Positions 1-7,591 of a stretch of DNA of 26,801 bases are shown one piece after another. The translations under genes and the position numbers were made by a program. The DNA lies in the NCBI GenBank assembly GCA_951801995.1, contig CATOOY010000008.1:1-26801 (forward strand), read 5' to 3'. This stretch comes from an uncultured Erysipelotrichaceae bacterium. GTDB lineage: Bacteria; Bacillota_I; Bacilli_A; RF39; UBA660. Positions within the stretch are counted from its first letter, which is position 1. Every line of letters starts with the position of its first letter. Under the pieces are notes generated by a model, which was given only the letters and a program-made list of their open reading frames with translations, was not told the DNA's origin and did not search any database.

Positions 1-402
1 AGTGTACATCATAATTGCAATTAACATATTAGCTGTAAAATCTAGAAAAAATTCATGTAAATTATTTTCTTTACCTATAAGTAATAAAATGCCCAATGCA
101 CATAAACCTTCTGAAACGAAAAATAATAGTAAAGTAATAAAACTTACAAAACTACACTTTATTAATCTTTTTTTAAAATAGAAATAATCAAATAAAGTGA
201 ACACTAAATAGGTACACATTACTCGAAGAAAATTATCTGTAATAAAATAAATAAACATTAAATACAAACCTTCTATTATCCAATATAGTAAAAATTTACA
301 TGATTTGACTTGTAATGGAACTTTAAATAATTGTGAGGCTATATAAAATATCATAAATGATATTACTAATGAAATTATTAAAGTGACTATTACTTCGATC
401 AT
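1..402 (-). CDS. Membrane sensor (VirS/AgrC-like kinase), N-terminal part, cut by window edge
   Basis: An open frame of 134 codons runs from ATG at 402 to the window edge without a stop. Its start overlaps the response-regulator stop in an ATGA junction, which argues for translational coupling. The product starts MIEVIVTLIISLVISF and is mostly hydrophobic, with about four membrane segments separated by short basic loops such as YFKKRLIKC. This fits the polytopic sensor region of AgrC/VirS-type histidine kinases. The kinase domain itself would lie outside the window, so the assignment rests on topology and on its partner gene. Another multispanning membrane protein is possible. Confidence 0.6.
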   Translation of the reverse strand, partial: MIEVIVTLIISLVISFMIFYIASQLFKVPLQVKSCKFLLYWIIEGLYLMFIYFITDNFLRVMCTYLVFTLFDYFYFKKRLIKCSFVSFITLLLFFVSEGLCALGILLLIGKENNLHEFFLDFTANMLIAIMMYT

Positions 403-1127
403 TCTACTACTTTCACTCCTTCAGGGAGAACTAATCCTTTTTTAAATTCATCATTAATTAAATCTATTGTTTCTTTTGTATCAAATGTTATCTCCCTTTT
501 TCTTTTATTTATTATTCTTACTCGTTTCATATTTACAATACATGCCCTATGTGATTGTTTAAAAGTATCATTTAATTCACTAAATAAATCTGTTAAAGTT
601 GTATTTACTTTAAATTCTGTATACTCTGTTTTGATGATACATTTTCTATCTACACTATCTCTTGTAATATATAAAATATCATCCATAGGTATATTATAAA
701 TAACACCTCTATCATTGATATTTAAAATCCTTTTTTGACCAACAATTTGTAAAGCCTTCTTTATTGCTTTGGCTAACTTATTTTGATAATCATCAAATTT
801 ACAAATAAAAGCTAAGAACATAAACTCTTGCTTTAAAATTGTATAACCTAATTCATCATGTGAAGTTAAAAAGATAATAATACTATTAAAATCTTTTTCC
901 CTTATCTTTCTGACAATATCTATCCCAGATGACGTTGGTGTTTCAATATCTAGAATATATACCTTATTAGGTAAATTTTCATCAATTACTTTCATAAATT
1001 GTGTATCATAATCTAGAAAACTCAGTTTTCGATAAGGTATTTTATTTTTCATCATAGCTTTGTCTACTACTTCATTGATAGATTGATTTATTTTTCTATT
1101 GTCATCACAAATTATAAAACTAACCAT
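399..1127 (-). CDS. LytTR-family response regulator (AgrA/VirR type)
   Basis: The 242-residue protein has an N-terminal receiver domain (about 1-120). The acidic pair is D8/D9 and the likely phosphoacceptor is D60 in ILDIETPTSSGID; the T/S switch region is FLTSHDE. A LytTR DNA-binding domain follows (about 135-235) with ILYITRDSVDRKCIIKT and SHRACIVN. Such proteins are phosphorylated by a membrane kinase and bind direct repeats upstream of peptide-signalling, virulence or bacteriocin genes. The downstream overlapping membrane gene is the probable partner; regulator-then-sensor order is that of VirR/VirS rather than agrCA. A GGGGAG site precedes the ATG. The target genes are not visible here. 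Confidence 0.88.
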   Translation of the reverse strand: MVSFIICDDNRKINQSINEVVDKAMMKNKIPYRKLSFLDYDTQFMKVIDENLPNKVYILDIETPTSSGIDIVRKIREKDFNSIIIFLTSHDELGYTILKQEFMFLAFICKFDDYQNKLAKAIKKALQIVGQKRILNINDRGVIYNIPMDDILYITRDSVDRKCIIKTEYTEFKVNTTLTDLFSELNDTFKQSHRACIVNMKRVRIINKRKREITFDTKETIDLINDEFKKGLVLPEGVKVVE

Positions 1128-1163
1128 CTTTCTTCTCCCCTTATTCTTTATACTGCCATAATC

Positions 1164-1192
1164 ATATTACCATAAAATGGAAATATGAGCAA
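1164..1192 (-). promoter_or_regulatory. Sigma-A promoter of the LytTR regulator
   Basis: Read on the minus strand, TTGCTC (1187-1192) is separated by 17 bases from TAATAT (1164-1169), with TG one base before the -10 (extended -10). It lies about 37 bases upstream of the start codon. Confidence 0.55.
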
Positions 1193-1211
1193 TTATTTTT
1201 AGACCATTTGC

Positions 1212-1239
1212 AAAAAAGAAAAAAACGGTTTCCCGTTTT
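1212..1239 (-). terminator. Intrinsic terminator of the dehydrogenase gene
   Basis: On the minus strand a 7-bp stem AAAACGG/CCGTTTT closes a GAAA tetraloop and runs into a T-rich tract. It begins 4 bases after the stop of the gene ending at 1244. Confidence 0.8.
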
Positions 1240-1243
1240 ACCT

Positions 1244-2293
1244 TTATATTATATATTTTATTTCTCCCATACGTGATGTTGGAATAAATCCTGAATCTGC
1301 TTTTATTACATCTGGAATTCTGTTTACAATAGAAGCACAAGTAAGTTCTACTGTTTTTGGCTCACTTACTACTACTGTAGTATTAGGTTCTCCATAAATA
1401 GTCCATTCATTCCTATCTACTACACCTTTTGCATATACTTTTCCTATACATTCTGATTCAATAGTAATTCCCTCTTTAGTAGTCGTAGTTACAACAGCAC
1501 TCATACCAATTGCATCTCCTGCTTTAATATCCATATTTAAAGTATCTGAATGTAAATCTTCTTCATAGGTAATTGGAATACATTTTTGTACTTGTGATAT
1601 AACGGTTAATCCTAATTTGTCACACATCCATCCATTGGCATTCCACATATAAGAAGGTAAAAATTCACCTTTTTGAATTATGTCATTTCTTTCCTCTTCA
1701 CTAATGTTATCTGTTGCTGCTATTTCTTTTTCAAAATCGTTTAATGAAAGCCCTGCTCCATGGGCTTTAGCAAGAGCAATTCCATAATCTTCTACATTGT
1801 AACTTGAACTACCTTTTATTTTAGTTATCTTTTGTGTTGTTCCTGCAAATGTAGTAATTAAATTTCCCCATGCTACATCTTGATATCCACTTCCTGTTAA
1901 AGTACAGTTATTTTCTTTAGCAAGTTTATCTAATTCTTCTGTAAGTGTTGGAGAAGAATTAAATGGATAAAATGCTTCCTCACATGTACTAATTGCATTG
2001 ATTCCTAGTTTTGCACATACATAATATGCATCTTTTACATCTTGCATTAAACTCATTGTAGTAATAATACAAATATCTGGTTTTATAGAACGTAATCTTT
2101 CTTCTACATTTTTTATATCTTCTACTATAATCCCTTTGTTTTCGCATTCCATTATTTCTCCAATATCTTTCCCTATAATATTGGCATTTATATCGAATGC
2201 ACCTACTATCTCTCCTTCTTTTTCATATACATAACGCATTGTATATTTACTCATGTTTCCACATCCATATTGGACAACTTTTATACCTTTCAT
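1244..2293 (-). CDS. ord: 2,4-diaminopentanoate dehydrogenase-like (DapB-type NAD(P) oxidoreductase)
   Basis: The 349-residue protein opens with a Rossmann motif (VVQYGCGNMSKYTMRYVYEK) and continues GEIVGAFDINANIIGKDIGEI, the pattern of clostridial 2,4-diaminopentanoate dehydrogenase and the dihydrodipicolinate-reductase N-domain superfamily. In the oxidative branch of ornithine fermentation this enzyme releases ammonia from 2,4-diaminopentanoate to give 2-amino-4-oxopentanoate. The other pathway genes (ornithine racemase, D-ornithine aminomutase, thiolase) are not nearby, so here it is a stand-alone gene with its own promoter and terminator. Other amino-acid dehydrogenases of the same fold remain possible. 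The start is set by AAGGAGG seven bases before ATG. Confidence 0.78.
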   Translation of the reverse strand: MKGIKVVQYGCGNMSKYTMRYVYEKEGEIVGAFDINANIIGKDIGEIMECENKGIIVEDIKNVEERLRSIKPDICIITTMSLMQDVKDAYYVCAKLGINAISTCEEAFYPFNSSPTLTEELDKLAKENNCTLTGSGYQDVAWGNLITTFAGTTQKITKIKGSSSYNVEDYGIALAKAHGAGLSLNDFEKEIAATDNISEEERNDIIQKGEFLPSYMWNANGWMCDKLGLTVISQVQKCIPITYEEDLHSDTLNMDIKAGDAIGMSAVVTTTTKEGITIESECIGKVYAKGVVDRNEWTIYGEPNTTVVVSEPKTVELTCASIVNRIPDVIKADSGFIPTSRMGEIKYII

Positions 2294-2311
2294 ATTTTCC
2301 TCCTTATTTTT

Positions 2312-2340
2312 AGTATATATAAATTTTTAAGGGGTTTCAA
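2312..2340 (-). promoter_or_regulatory. Sigma-A promoter of the diaminopentanoate dehydrogenase gene
   Basis: Minus-strand TTGAAA (2335-2340), a 17-base spacer and TATACT (2312-2317), about 20 bases before the start codon and just upstream of its AAGGAGG. Confidence 0.6.
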
Positions 2341-2406
2341 GCAGATTTCTCTTTCTTGACATTTTTTTACTAAAAATATTATTTTTTTCTTTATGTAGAA
2401 TTCTTC

Positions 2407-2432
2407 AAAAAAAAGACTATTATACATAGTCT
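2407..2432 (-). terminator. Intrinsic terminator of the lipoprotein gene
   Basis: On the minus strand, AGACTAT/ATAGTCT forms a 7-bp stem with a 5-base loop followed by eight T. The first stem arm contains part of the stop codon of the gene ending at 2431. Confidence 0.85.
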
Positions 2433-2865
2433 AATTGCATATATATCCTTGTTCTTCTAAATTTTGTTTTATTTCTTCTCGAGTTGCTTTCGTATCTATT
2501 CCACTTGTTTCTTTGGCTTTTTCTTTTTGTTTTTTCATATCAAAACTTAACTCTACAGTGATTTTGTCATCTCCTCTTGTTAGCTTTGATTCAATACCAT
2601 CTTCTTTTTTATATTGTTTTAGACCTTCTTCTAATGCTTTATAACTTACTTCAATTTCCTCTTTATAGTCTTTTTCATAAGTTGTTTCTATTTTATTATT
2701 TACTCTAGTTACTTCTTTTTTTGTAAAATAAACTTCCATATGTTGTATCATTTTTTTTCCAAGATCATTTCCTTCTAATTTACAAGATAATTTTTTTTCA
2801 TTTCCACAACCACTAAGAAGTACTAATGATACTACAAATGTTAATAAATATCCTATTTTTTTCAT
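2431..2865 (-). CDS. Small secreted lipoprotein of unknown function
   Basis: The 144-residue product starts MKKIGYLLTFVVSLVLLSGC. This is a typical lipoprotein signal peptide with lipobox LSGC and modified Cys at residue 20, so the mature protein should be anchored to the outer face of the membrane. The mature part is highly charged and Lys/Glu-rich, probably beta strands followed by amphipathic helices, and contains a second pair of cysteines (the KLSCKLEG motif and the C-terminal YICN). I recognise no enzymatic motif. It has its own strong promoter and terminator and so is a single-gene unit. It resembles the many short lipoproteins of uncharacterised gut Firmicutes. Confidence 0.8.
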   Translation of the reverse strand: MKKIGYLLTFVVSLVLLSGCGNEKKLSCKLEGNDLGKKMIQHMEVYFTKKEVTRVNNKIETTYEKDYKEEIEVSYKALEEGLKQYKKEDGIESKLTRGDDKITVELSFDMKKQKEKAKETSGIDTKATREEIKQNLEEQGYICN

Positions 2866-2881
2866 TCTATCACCTATTATA

Positions 2882-2910
2882 ATAGTACACTAAATACAGT
2901 GAAGTGTCAA
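2882..2910 (-). promoter_or_regulatory. Strong sigma-A promoter of the lipoprotein gene
   Basis: Minus-strand consensus TTGACA (2905-2910), exactly 17 bases, then TACTAT (2882-2887). An AGGTGAT ribosome site follows before the ATG at 2865. Confidence 0.75.
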
Positions 2911-2967
2911 TAAATGTTTAAGCGATTCTTTTCCGCGTATATACTTTATATATGGCTTTAAGATGGA

Positions 2968-3294
2968 TTATGTGGTATTATGTGGGAATGTTGTTTCTGG
3001 TGAAGAAGGTGTTGTTTCCCCATGGTTATGGGCTTTATTTTCTCCTACATTAGATGTATTTAGACTGGTTCATTCCTTTTGTGCTGAAGAAGTAGCACTC
3101 CAATAAAAACCCGCTTCCCAATCTTGACCCCATTTATTATAAAAACTATCAGCAAATGTTTTATGATTATGTTTAGGTATTTCGTTAATAGTTAGTATTT
3201 AACCTTGTGTTGTATGTGTGGCTGTTTACTATATGAGAATGTGGAAGATTCATTGTAACATTACTACCATTTTTATTATAATGCTCTTCTAGGA
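2968..3294 (-). pseudogene. Decayed phage tail-collar / tail-fibre protein fragment
   Basis: There is no intact gene between the lipoprotein and spmB, but minus-strand translation in shifting frames gives fragments typical of phage tail-collar proteins. In order they are NGSNVTMNLPHSHIVNSHTYNT, then (after a frameshift near 3205) TINEIPKHNHK, WGQDWEAGFYWSATSSAQKE, an in-frame TGA, then GENKAHNHGETTPSS. The His-rich HSH/NSHTYNT/HNH repeats, the LTI-x-E-(I/M)-P-x-HNH motif and the closing HNHG block occur in that order in tail-collar domains. At least one frameshift and one stop break it, and no start is visible. I infer a relic of a lost prophage or tailocin. The bases on either side hold nothing else recognisable. 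Confidence 0.65.
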
Positions 3295-3309
3295 GATAAT
3301 TAAATATTT

Positions 3310-3822
3310 TTAATAAAATAGAAATTGTACAAATGCAATAGAAGCTATTATTCCTGCTAAATCGGCTAACAGTCCTGCCCACATTGCATATCTTATTTTT
3401 TTTATGCCAATACATCCAAAATAAAGAGTAAGTATATAAAAGGTAGTATCTGTAGAACCTTGTAATACAGATGCTACTTTTCCTATATAGCTATCTGGTG
3501 TATATTTTTCAAATATGGTATTTAATATAGCTAGAGATGAACTTCCGGAAATGGGACGAATGAGTGCCATAGGAACTATTTCTTTGGGTATATGAAAAAA
3601 AATTAAAATATGTTCTATATTATTTAAAATTCCATCTAATAATTTACTTTTTATAAATATATTTACACCAAATATCATGGCTAATAAACTAGGAAACATT
3701 TGATAGATCATCTCGAAACTTTCTTTTGCTCCTTCTATGAAAGCATCATATACATTTACTTTTTTTACCACAGCATAAAATAAAGTTAAAAATACAACAA
3801 AAGGTAAAATAAGATTAGACAT
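3310..3822 (-). CDS. spmB: Spore maturation protein B
   Basis: This is an integral membrane protein of the nucleoside-recognition/gate family, about 170 residues, matching the usual SpmB length. Visible family features are GAKESFEMIYQMFPSLLAMIFGVNIF, RPISGSSSLAIL and VASVLQGSTDTTFYILTLYFG. SpmA and SpmB are needed for full dehydration of the spore core in Bacillus; the transported substrate is unknown. I place the start at the internal ATG at 3822 because AAGGAG lies seven bases upstream and the ATG overlaps the spmA stop by 8 bp (ATGTCTAA). The longer reading starting MIEFYIK lacks a good ribosome site. Third gene of the dacB-spmA-spmB operon, in the same order as B. subtilis. Confidence 0.92.
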   Translation of the reverse strand: MSNLILPFVVFLTLFYAVVKKVNVYDAFIEGAKESFEMIYQMFPSLLAMIFGVNIFIKSKLLDGILNNIEHILIFFHIPKEIVPMALIRPISGSSSLAILNTIFEKYTPDSYIGKVASVLQGSTDTTFYILTLYFGCIGIKKIRYAMWAGLLADLAGIIASIAFVQFLFY

Positions 3823-4399
3823 ATTTGCTCCTTTTATATAAAATTCTATCAAAAATAAGACCTACTATTGTAGATACAATGGTAGCTAAGATGATGGCTG
3901 GTATAATTTCTGTTGGATTTTTACTATGATACATTACTCTTAAAGATAATATTGTTGTAGGAATAATGGTTAAACCACTTGTATTTAAAACTAAAAACGT
4001 TATCATACTACGTGATGCTACTTCTTTTTTCTCATTTAATTCTTGCATAGACTTCATGGCCTTTAATCCAAATGGTGTTGCTGCATTTCCCAGTCCAAAG
4101 ATGTTGGCTATTACATTCGAAGAGATATATCCAAGTGATTCATGTCCTTTTGGTATTTCTGGAAATAATAAAGATAAAATGGGAGTTAATTTTTTAGATA
4201 AACTTTCTAATAATACTGATTTTTTAGCAATATTCATTATTCCTAACCATAAAGCTACTACAGGAAATATTTGACAAATCATTTTGAAAGCTGTTTCGGA
4301 GGAAGATAAAATTTCTTTGTTGATAGGCTCTATATTTCCTGTTATAAAACTATAAAATATTCCACTTACAATAAAAAGAAACCATAGTTTATTTATCAT
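3815..4399 (-). CDS. spmA: Spore maturation protein A
   Basis: The 194-residue multispanning membrane protein carries the SpmA signature: SSSETAFKMICQIFPVVALWLGIMNIAKKS, a FPEIPKGHESLGYISSNVIANIFGLGNAATPFGLKAM core and FLVLNTSGLTIIPTTILSLR. It is the partner of SpmB in spore core dehydration and spore heat resistance. The start overlaps the end of dacB by 11 bp and the end overlaps spmB by 8 bp, so translation of the three genes is probably coupled. The ribosome site (GAGTGG) is weak, which fits reliance on coupling. Length and motif order are normal. Confidence 0.93.
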   Translation of the reverse strand: MINKLWFLFIVSGIFYSFITGNIEPINKEILSSSETAFKMICQIFPVVALWLGIMNIAKKSVLLESLSKKLTPILSLLFPEIPKGHESLGYISSNVIANIFGLGNAATPFGLKAMKSMQELNEKKEVASRSMITFLVLNTSGLTIIPTTILSLRVMYHSKNPTEIIPAIILATIVSTIVGLIFDRILYKRSKYV

Positions 4400-5471
4400 G
4401 AAACCACTCTTTTATTTTATCCCATAGACCTGTTTTTTTCTTTAGATCTTTTATATAGATATTTTCTCTTCCAATTTCTTTTTCATTTAAAGATATGATT
4501 ACTTCTCCTACTTTGCTATCTCTTTTAAATTTTCGCTTTTTTTCCATTTGAATATTTAATACAATGGAATTTTTCTCGTTTTCGGTAAGTGGATATGTAA
4601 AGTCTTTCTTTACATATAAATAATAATCTTTATAATAAGAATCTTCTAATACTTCAAATATACCTTCTTTTAAGATAAGATAGTTTTTATAATTTTCAAA
4701 ACCATATTCTAGTAATTCTTTGTGGTCTTCAAAATCATTTCCATCATTTAAAGTTACTACAACTAAATTTAAGTTATCTTTTGAACCAGTTGTAACTAGT
4801 GTTCTTCTTGCTTTTTCTGTAAATCCTGTTTTTCCTCCTGTTGCATATTTATATGAATTTAAAAGTCTATGTTTGTTATGCCATATATAGTTATTTTTGT
4901 TGGTTTTTAAAGTATATTTTTTAGTTCCTACTATTTTTCTATATTCTTTATTTTGCATAGCTTTGCTTGTTAAAAGGGCCATGTCATAAGCCGTAGATAT
5001 ATTTCCATCACTATTATTATCTAGTCCATTTGGATTTTCAAATATGGTATTTTTCATTCCTATTGCTTTTGCTTTTTTATTCATCATTTCTATGAAATTT
5101 TCTACTGTTCCTCCTACTTCTTTGGCAATACTTAGTGAAGCATCGTTCCCACTACGTAACATTAAAGCATATGTTAAATCTTCTAGTGTTAATTTTTCTC
5201 CTTTTTTAATATATACGGCTGAACCATAGGCACCATCTATTTCTTCTCCTATTGTCACTGTTTCTTTTAATTTCCCACTTGTTACTGATAAATAGGCTGT
5301 CATAATTTTGGATATGGAAGCAACGCTTTGTTTACTATTTATGTTTTCGGCATATAAAATACGACCTGAATCTTGATCTAATAAAATAGCGCTTCTTGCA
5401 CTTGTACTTATTCCTTGTACATTTTTGCATAAACAAATTATTACAATACATGTGAAAATTATCTTTTTCAT
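4389..5471 (-). CDS. dacB: D-alanyl-D-alanine carboxypeptidase, sporulation type (DacB/DacF family)
   Basis: This is a 360-residue penicillin-binding protein with a signal peptide (MKKIIFTCIVIICLCKNVQG) and the complete serine-peptidase triad: S52-I-S-K55, S107-G-N109 and K214-T-G216. A C-terminal PBP5-type beta domain and an amphipathic tail (LWDKIKEWFHDK) probably hold it on the membrane surface. It trims the terminal D-Ala from muropeptide stems and so lowers cross-linking; in Bacillus the DacB enzyme acts on the spore cortex. Adjacency to spmA-spmB supports the sporulation assignment. The start at 5471 is chosen because AGGTGAT lies three bases upstream; the 12 earlier codons have no ribosome site and run back towards the preceding terminator. 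Confidence 0.9.
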   Translation of the reverse strand: MKKIIFTCIVIICLCKNVQGISTSARSAILLDQDSGRILYAENINSKQSVASISKIMTAYLSVTSGKLKETVTIGEEIDGAYGSAVYIKKGEKLTLEDLTYALMLRSGNDASLSIAKEVGGTVENFIEMMNKKAKAIGMKNTIFENPNGLDNNSDGNISTAYDMALLTSKAMQNKEYRKIVGTKKYTLKTNKNNYIWHNKHRLLNSYKYATGGKTGFTEKARRTLVTTGSKDNLNLVVVTLNDGNDFEDHKELLEYGFENYKNYLILKEGIFEVLEDSYYKDYYLYVKKDFTYPLTENEKNSIVLNIQMEKKRKFKRDSKVGEVIISLNEKEIGRENIYIKDLKKKTGLWDKIKEWFHDK

Positions 5472-5493
5472 AGAATCACCTATTTTAAGATAT

Positions 5494-5519
5494 GAAAAAA
5501 AGGACAAAGATATGTCCTT
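5494..5519 (-). terminator. Intrinsic terminator of the double-HTH gene
   Basis: Minus-strand 7-bp stem AAGGACA/TGTCCTT with a 6-base loop and a seven-T tail. The upstream arm includes two bases of the stop codon at 5518-5520. Confidence 0.85.
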
Positions 5520-5862
5520 AATTTTCTTTATTGTGTAGTAAATTATGTTTTTTTAAAATATTATAAATACAAGAGTAACTTCTTCTATTATAAAATTTAC
5601 AAAATTGCCTTACACTTGCTTTACTTCTTCTATATAAATTTACTATTTTTTCTTCTTCTTCTTTACTCATTTTATTTACGGGTTCTTTGTTTTTATTTCC
5701 ATGTTCTAATTTTATAGTACCATTTAATATTTCTTTTTTTAAACGTAATATATATTTAGGGTGATATCCTGTAATATTGGCAATTTCTTCGTAAGTTAAA
5801 AAGGACTTTTTGTTTAGTTTATCATAAATATACTTTACAGCTAAAGCTTTTTTTTCTTTCAT
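5518..5862 (-). CDS. Small double helix-turn-helix DNA-binding protein, transposase-like
   Basis: The 114-residue basic protein has two predicted HTH units: LTYEEIANITGYHPKYILRLKKE (about 22-44) and SVRQFCKFYNRRSYSCIYNILKKH (about 83-106). They are joined by a charged linker with EHGNKNKEPVNKM. This layout, including the HGN linker, recalls the N-terminal DNA-binding half of ISNCY/IS481-type transposases, but no DDE catalytic domain follows and no inverted repeats flank the gene. It has a good promoter, ribosome site and terminator of its own, so it looks like a functional stand-alone regulator or a domesticated transposase fragment. The family is not securely recognised. Confidence 0.7.
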   Translation of the reverse strand: MKEKKALAVKYIYDKLNKKSFLTYEEIANITGYHPKYILRLKKEILNGTIKLEHGNKNKEPVNKMSKEEEEKIVNLYRRSKASVRQFCKFYNRRSYSCIYNILKKHNLLHNKEN

Positions 5863-5877
5863 ACTATCACCAAATAA

Positions 5878-5906
5878 ATTATACTATAATTGTAATATAT
5901 TGGCAA
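5878..5906 (-). promoter_or_regulatory. Sigma-A promoter of the double-HTH gene
   Basis: Minus-strand TTGCCA (5901-5906), 17 bases, then TATAAT (5878-5883). The ATG at 5862 follows a GGTGATA ribosome site. Confidence 0.72.
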
Positions 5907-5914
5907 GATATATA

Positions 5915-7513
5915 TTATTTTATGTTTACAATTTCTGTTACTTCGTTTTCTTCTGTATAAACAATTGTTAATTTATCATTTTGTTTTAAAAATGGTAGTT
6001 TATCTTTATTTATTTTTAAGGAAACTTTATATTTTTTTCCATCTTTATCTTTTAAATAATACCATGTTGTACCATCTAATGACGCTACTACTTTCTCCTC
6101 TATGGTAATTTCTTTTTCTTTGACTTCTTTATTGTCTTTTTCTCTTTTTATATCTGTTAAATAATTGTTGGCTGCTGCTTCTATTCCTTTTTGGGCATCT
6201 GTTACTACTACTTTTTGGTAGTCTTCTACATCTATAAATCCATACATTTTAACAAGTCCTGCATGATCTTTTAAAGAGACTAAATAAGTAGGATGGCCTT
6301 TTAAATTAATAAGAAGTGGAAAGGTAGATGTATATTTCATTTGTTGTACTTGTCCTTCTGCTGATGCCATAGCAGATGTTTCTAAGGCTCCTGGTACTTT
6401 ATAAAATTTTGTTTCTTTGGTACGTAAATTTGTCATAACAAATCCGATTGTTGCTTGATCTGCAGAAATGGAAGTAATTCCTGTATATAAATATACATCG
6501 TCATTCATGACTGTATAATTATAACCATCTGTAGTTAATACTACTTCTTTCTGACCAAATAAAGAGTTGAAAAATCCCTTTTTATAAAGGCCCCAATCGT
6601 CTAACTGTTCCATAATAAGGTTACTTTCATAGACTTGGTCTATCCAAGTAGGAACGTCTTTGATTTTGTATTTTTTACTTTTTCCTGTTATGGGATCTAG
6701 TACAACTACGCCTGTTATTTCTTTTTTAAGTCCAACTGCTGTATAATGAATAGTAGGTACAATCCAGTAAGGATTTCCATCATTATCTATTTCAAAGTTT
6801 GCTTTTCCAAAAATAGTAGTTGGATATGAAAATCTTAGATGTCTATATAAGTTTTCATTAAAAAGGGCAGATGGAAGGTATTTCATTCCTTTTTTTAATT
6901 TGACTAATTTTGCTTCTCCTGTTACAGAATTTACAGTAATATAACCTTTTACTCCTTCTTTACGATTGGTAAAATATTTAATCCAATCATTATATTCGAG
7001 TGGAGTTACTCTTATAATATCATTTTGATAATTGATTTGTGTATATAAATCTGATACACGAAATTGAGATACTAGTTCTGGCATTTGTCCCATTACTCGA
7101 TCTCCTAACTTTTGACTTGAATCTTTATCTAAAAGAGGAAGGGCATTAAAGTCTACTTCTTTTAAATCTTTTGTAAAGTTATTGTTTTCTTTTACTTGTA
7201 TACGTTTTTGATAACTTTTTGCTTGAAAAATGGGAGTGTTTATTAAATTTATACAAATAATAATAGCTCCTACTATACATATAACAATGGGGATGATAAA
7301 TTCTTTTTTCTTTTTTTCTTTTCCAAAATAAATGATTTTAGAGGGAATATGTAAAAATTCTATTACATTACTTCCCATATAAATAATAACTATCCATAGT
7401 AAATATAACCAAAAATTAGGGCTAGATACATGAAGAGGGGGGATGGTTATATAAAATAAAATAAGGGCGAATAAGATAGTAATAATTATACGGATAATTG
7501 TATTTTTTTTCAT
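5915..7513 (-). CDS. Large membrane-anchored protein of unknown function, PepSY-like strand pattern
   Basis: The 532-residue protein has about three hydrophobic segments near the N terminus: roughly 6-25, 33-51 and, after a basic stretch GKEKKKKE, about 72-92. The rest is probably outside the cell. The extracellular part alternates strands with motifs such as GYITVNSVTGEAKLVKL and VVVLDPITGKSKKYKIKD, which look like PepSY-type repeats, though I do not claim that family. A Lys/Glu-rich linker (about 455-475) precedes a small C-terminal beta domain (WYYLKDKDGKKYKVSLKI to the end). It is monocistronic with a clear promoter. I recognise no catalytic motif and cannot assign a role. Confidence 0.75.
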   Translation of the reverse strand: MKKNTIIRIIITILFALILFYITIPPLHVSSPNFWLYLLWIVIIYMGSNVIEFLHIPSKIIYFGKEKKKKEFIIPIVICIVGAIIICINLINTPIFQAKSYQKRIQVKENNNFTKDLKEVDFNALPLLDKDSSQKLGDRVMGQMPELVSQFRVSDLYTQINYQNDIIRVTPLEYNDWIKYFTNRKEGVKGYITVNSVTGEAKLVKLKKGMKYLPSALFNENLYRHLRFSYPTTIFGKANFEIDNDGNPYWIVPTIHYTAVGLKKEITGVVVLDPITGKSKKYKIKDVPTWIDQVYESNLIMEQLDDWGLYKKGFFNSLFGQKEVVLTTDGYNYTVMNDDVYLYTGITSISADQATIGFVMTNLRTKETKFYKVPGALETSAMASAEGQVQQMKYTSTFPLLINLKGHPTYLVSLKDHAGLVKMYGFIDVEDYQKVVVTDAQKGIEAAANNYLTDIKREKDNKEVKEKEITIEEKVVASLDGTTWYYLKDKDGKKYKVSLKINKDKLPFLKQNDKLTIVYTEENEVTEIVNIK

Positions 7514-7537
7514 AAAATACCTTCTTTCTTTGCAAGT

Positions 7538-7566
7538 ATTATAACACTACTAAAAGATAGGCGCAA
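7538..7566 (-). promoter_or_regulatory. Promoter of the 532-residue membrane protein gene
   Basis: Minus-strand TTGCGC (7561-7566), 17 bases, TATAAT (7538-7543). The -35 directly abuts the T-tract of the upstream gene's terminator. Confidence 0.65.
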
Positions 7567-7591
7567 TAAAAAAGGCTTTTATTTTGCCTTT
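7567..7591 (-). terminator. Intrinsic terminator of the glucosaminidase-like gene
   Basis: Minus-strand stem AAAGGC/GCCTTT with a 9-base AT loop and a T-rich tail. The stop codon at 7579-7581 lies in the loop and the last codons form one arm. Confidence 0.6.

Noticed and set aside
2356..2382. TTGACA with TATTAT on the plus strand
   Set aside because: The spacer would be only 15 bases and no plus-strand gene follows.
3185..3415. A 76-codon minus-strand frame overlapping spmB
   Set aside because: It combines out-of-frame spmB sequence with part of the tail-collar relic; it is not a gene.
5487..5515. Sigma-E-like element before dacB (ACATATC, 14 bases, CATATCTT on the minus strand)
   Set aside because: The match is partial and the start site would leave a leader of only about 9 bases, cutting close to the ribosome site. 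A sporulation promoter is expected here from B. subtilis, but this one is not convincing.
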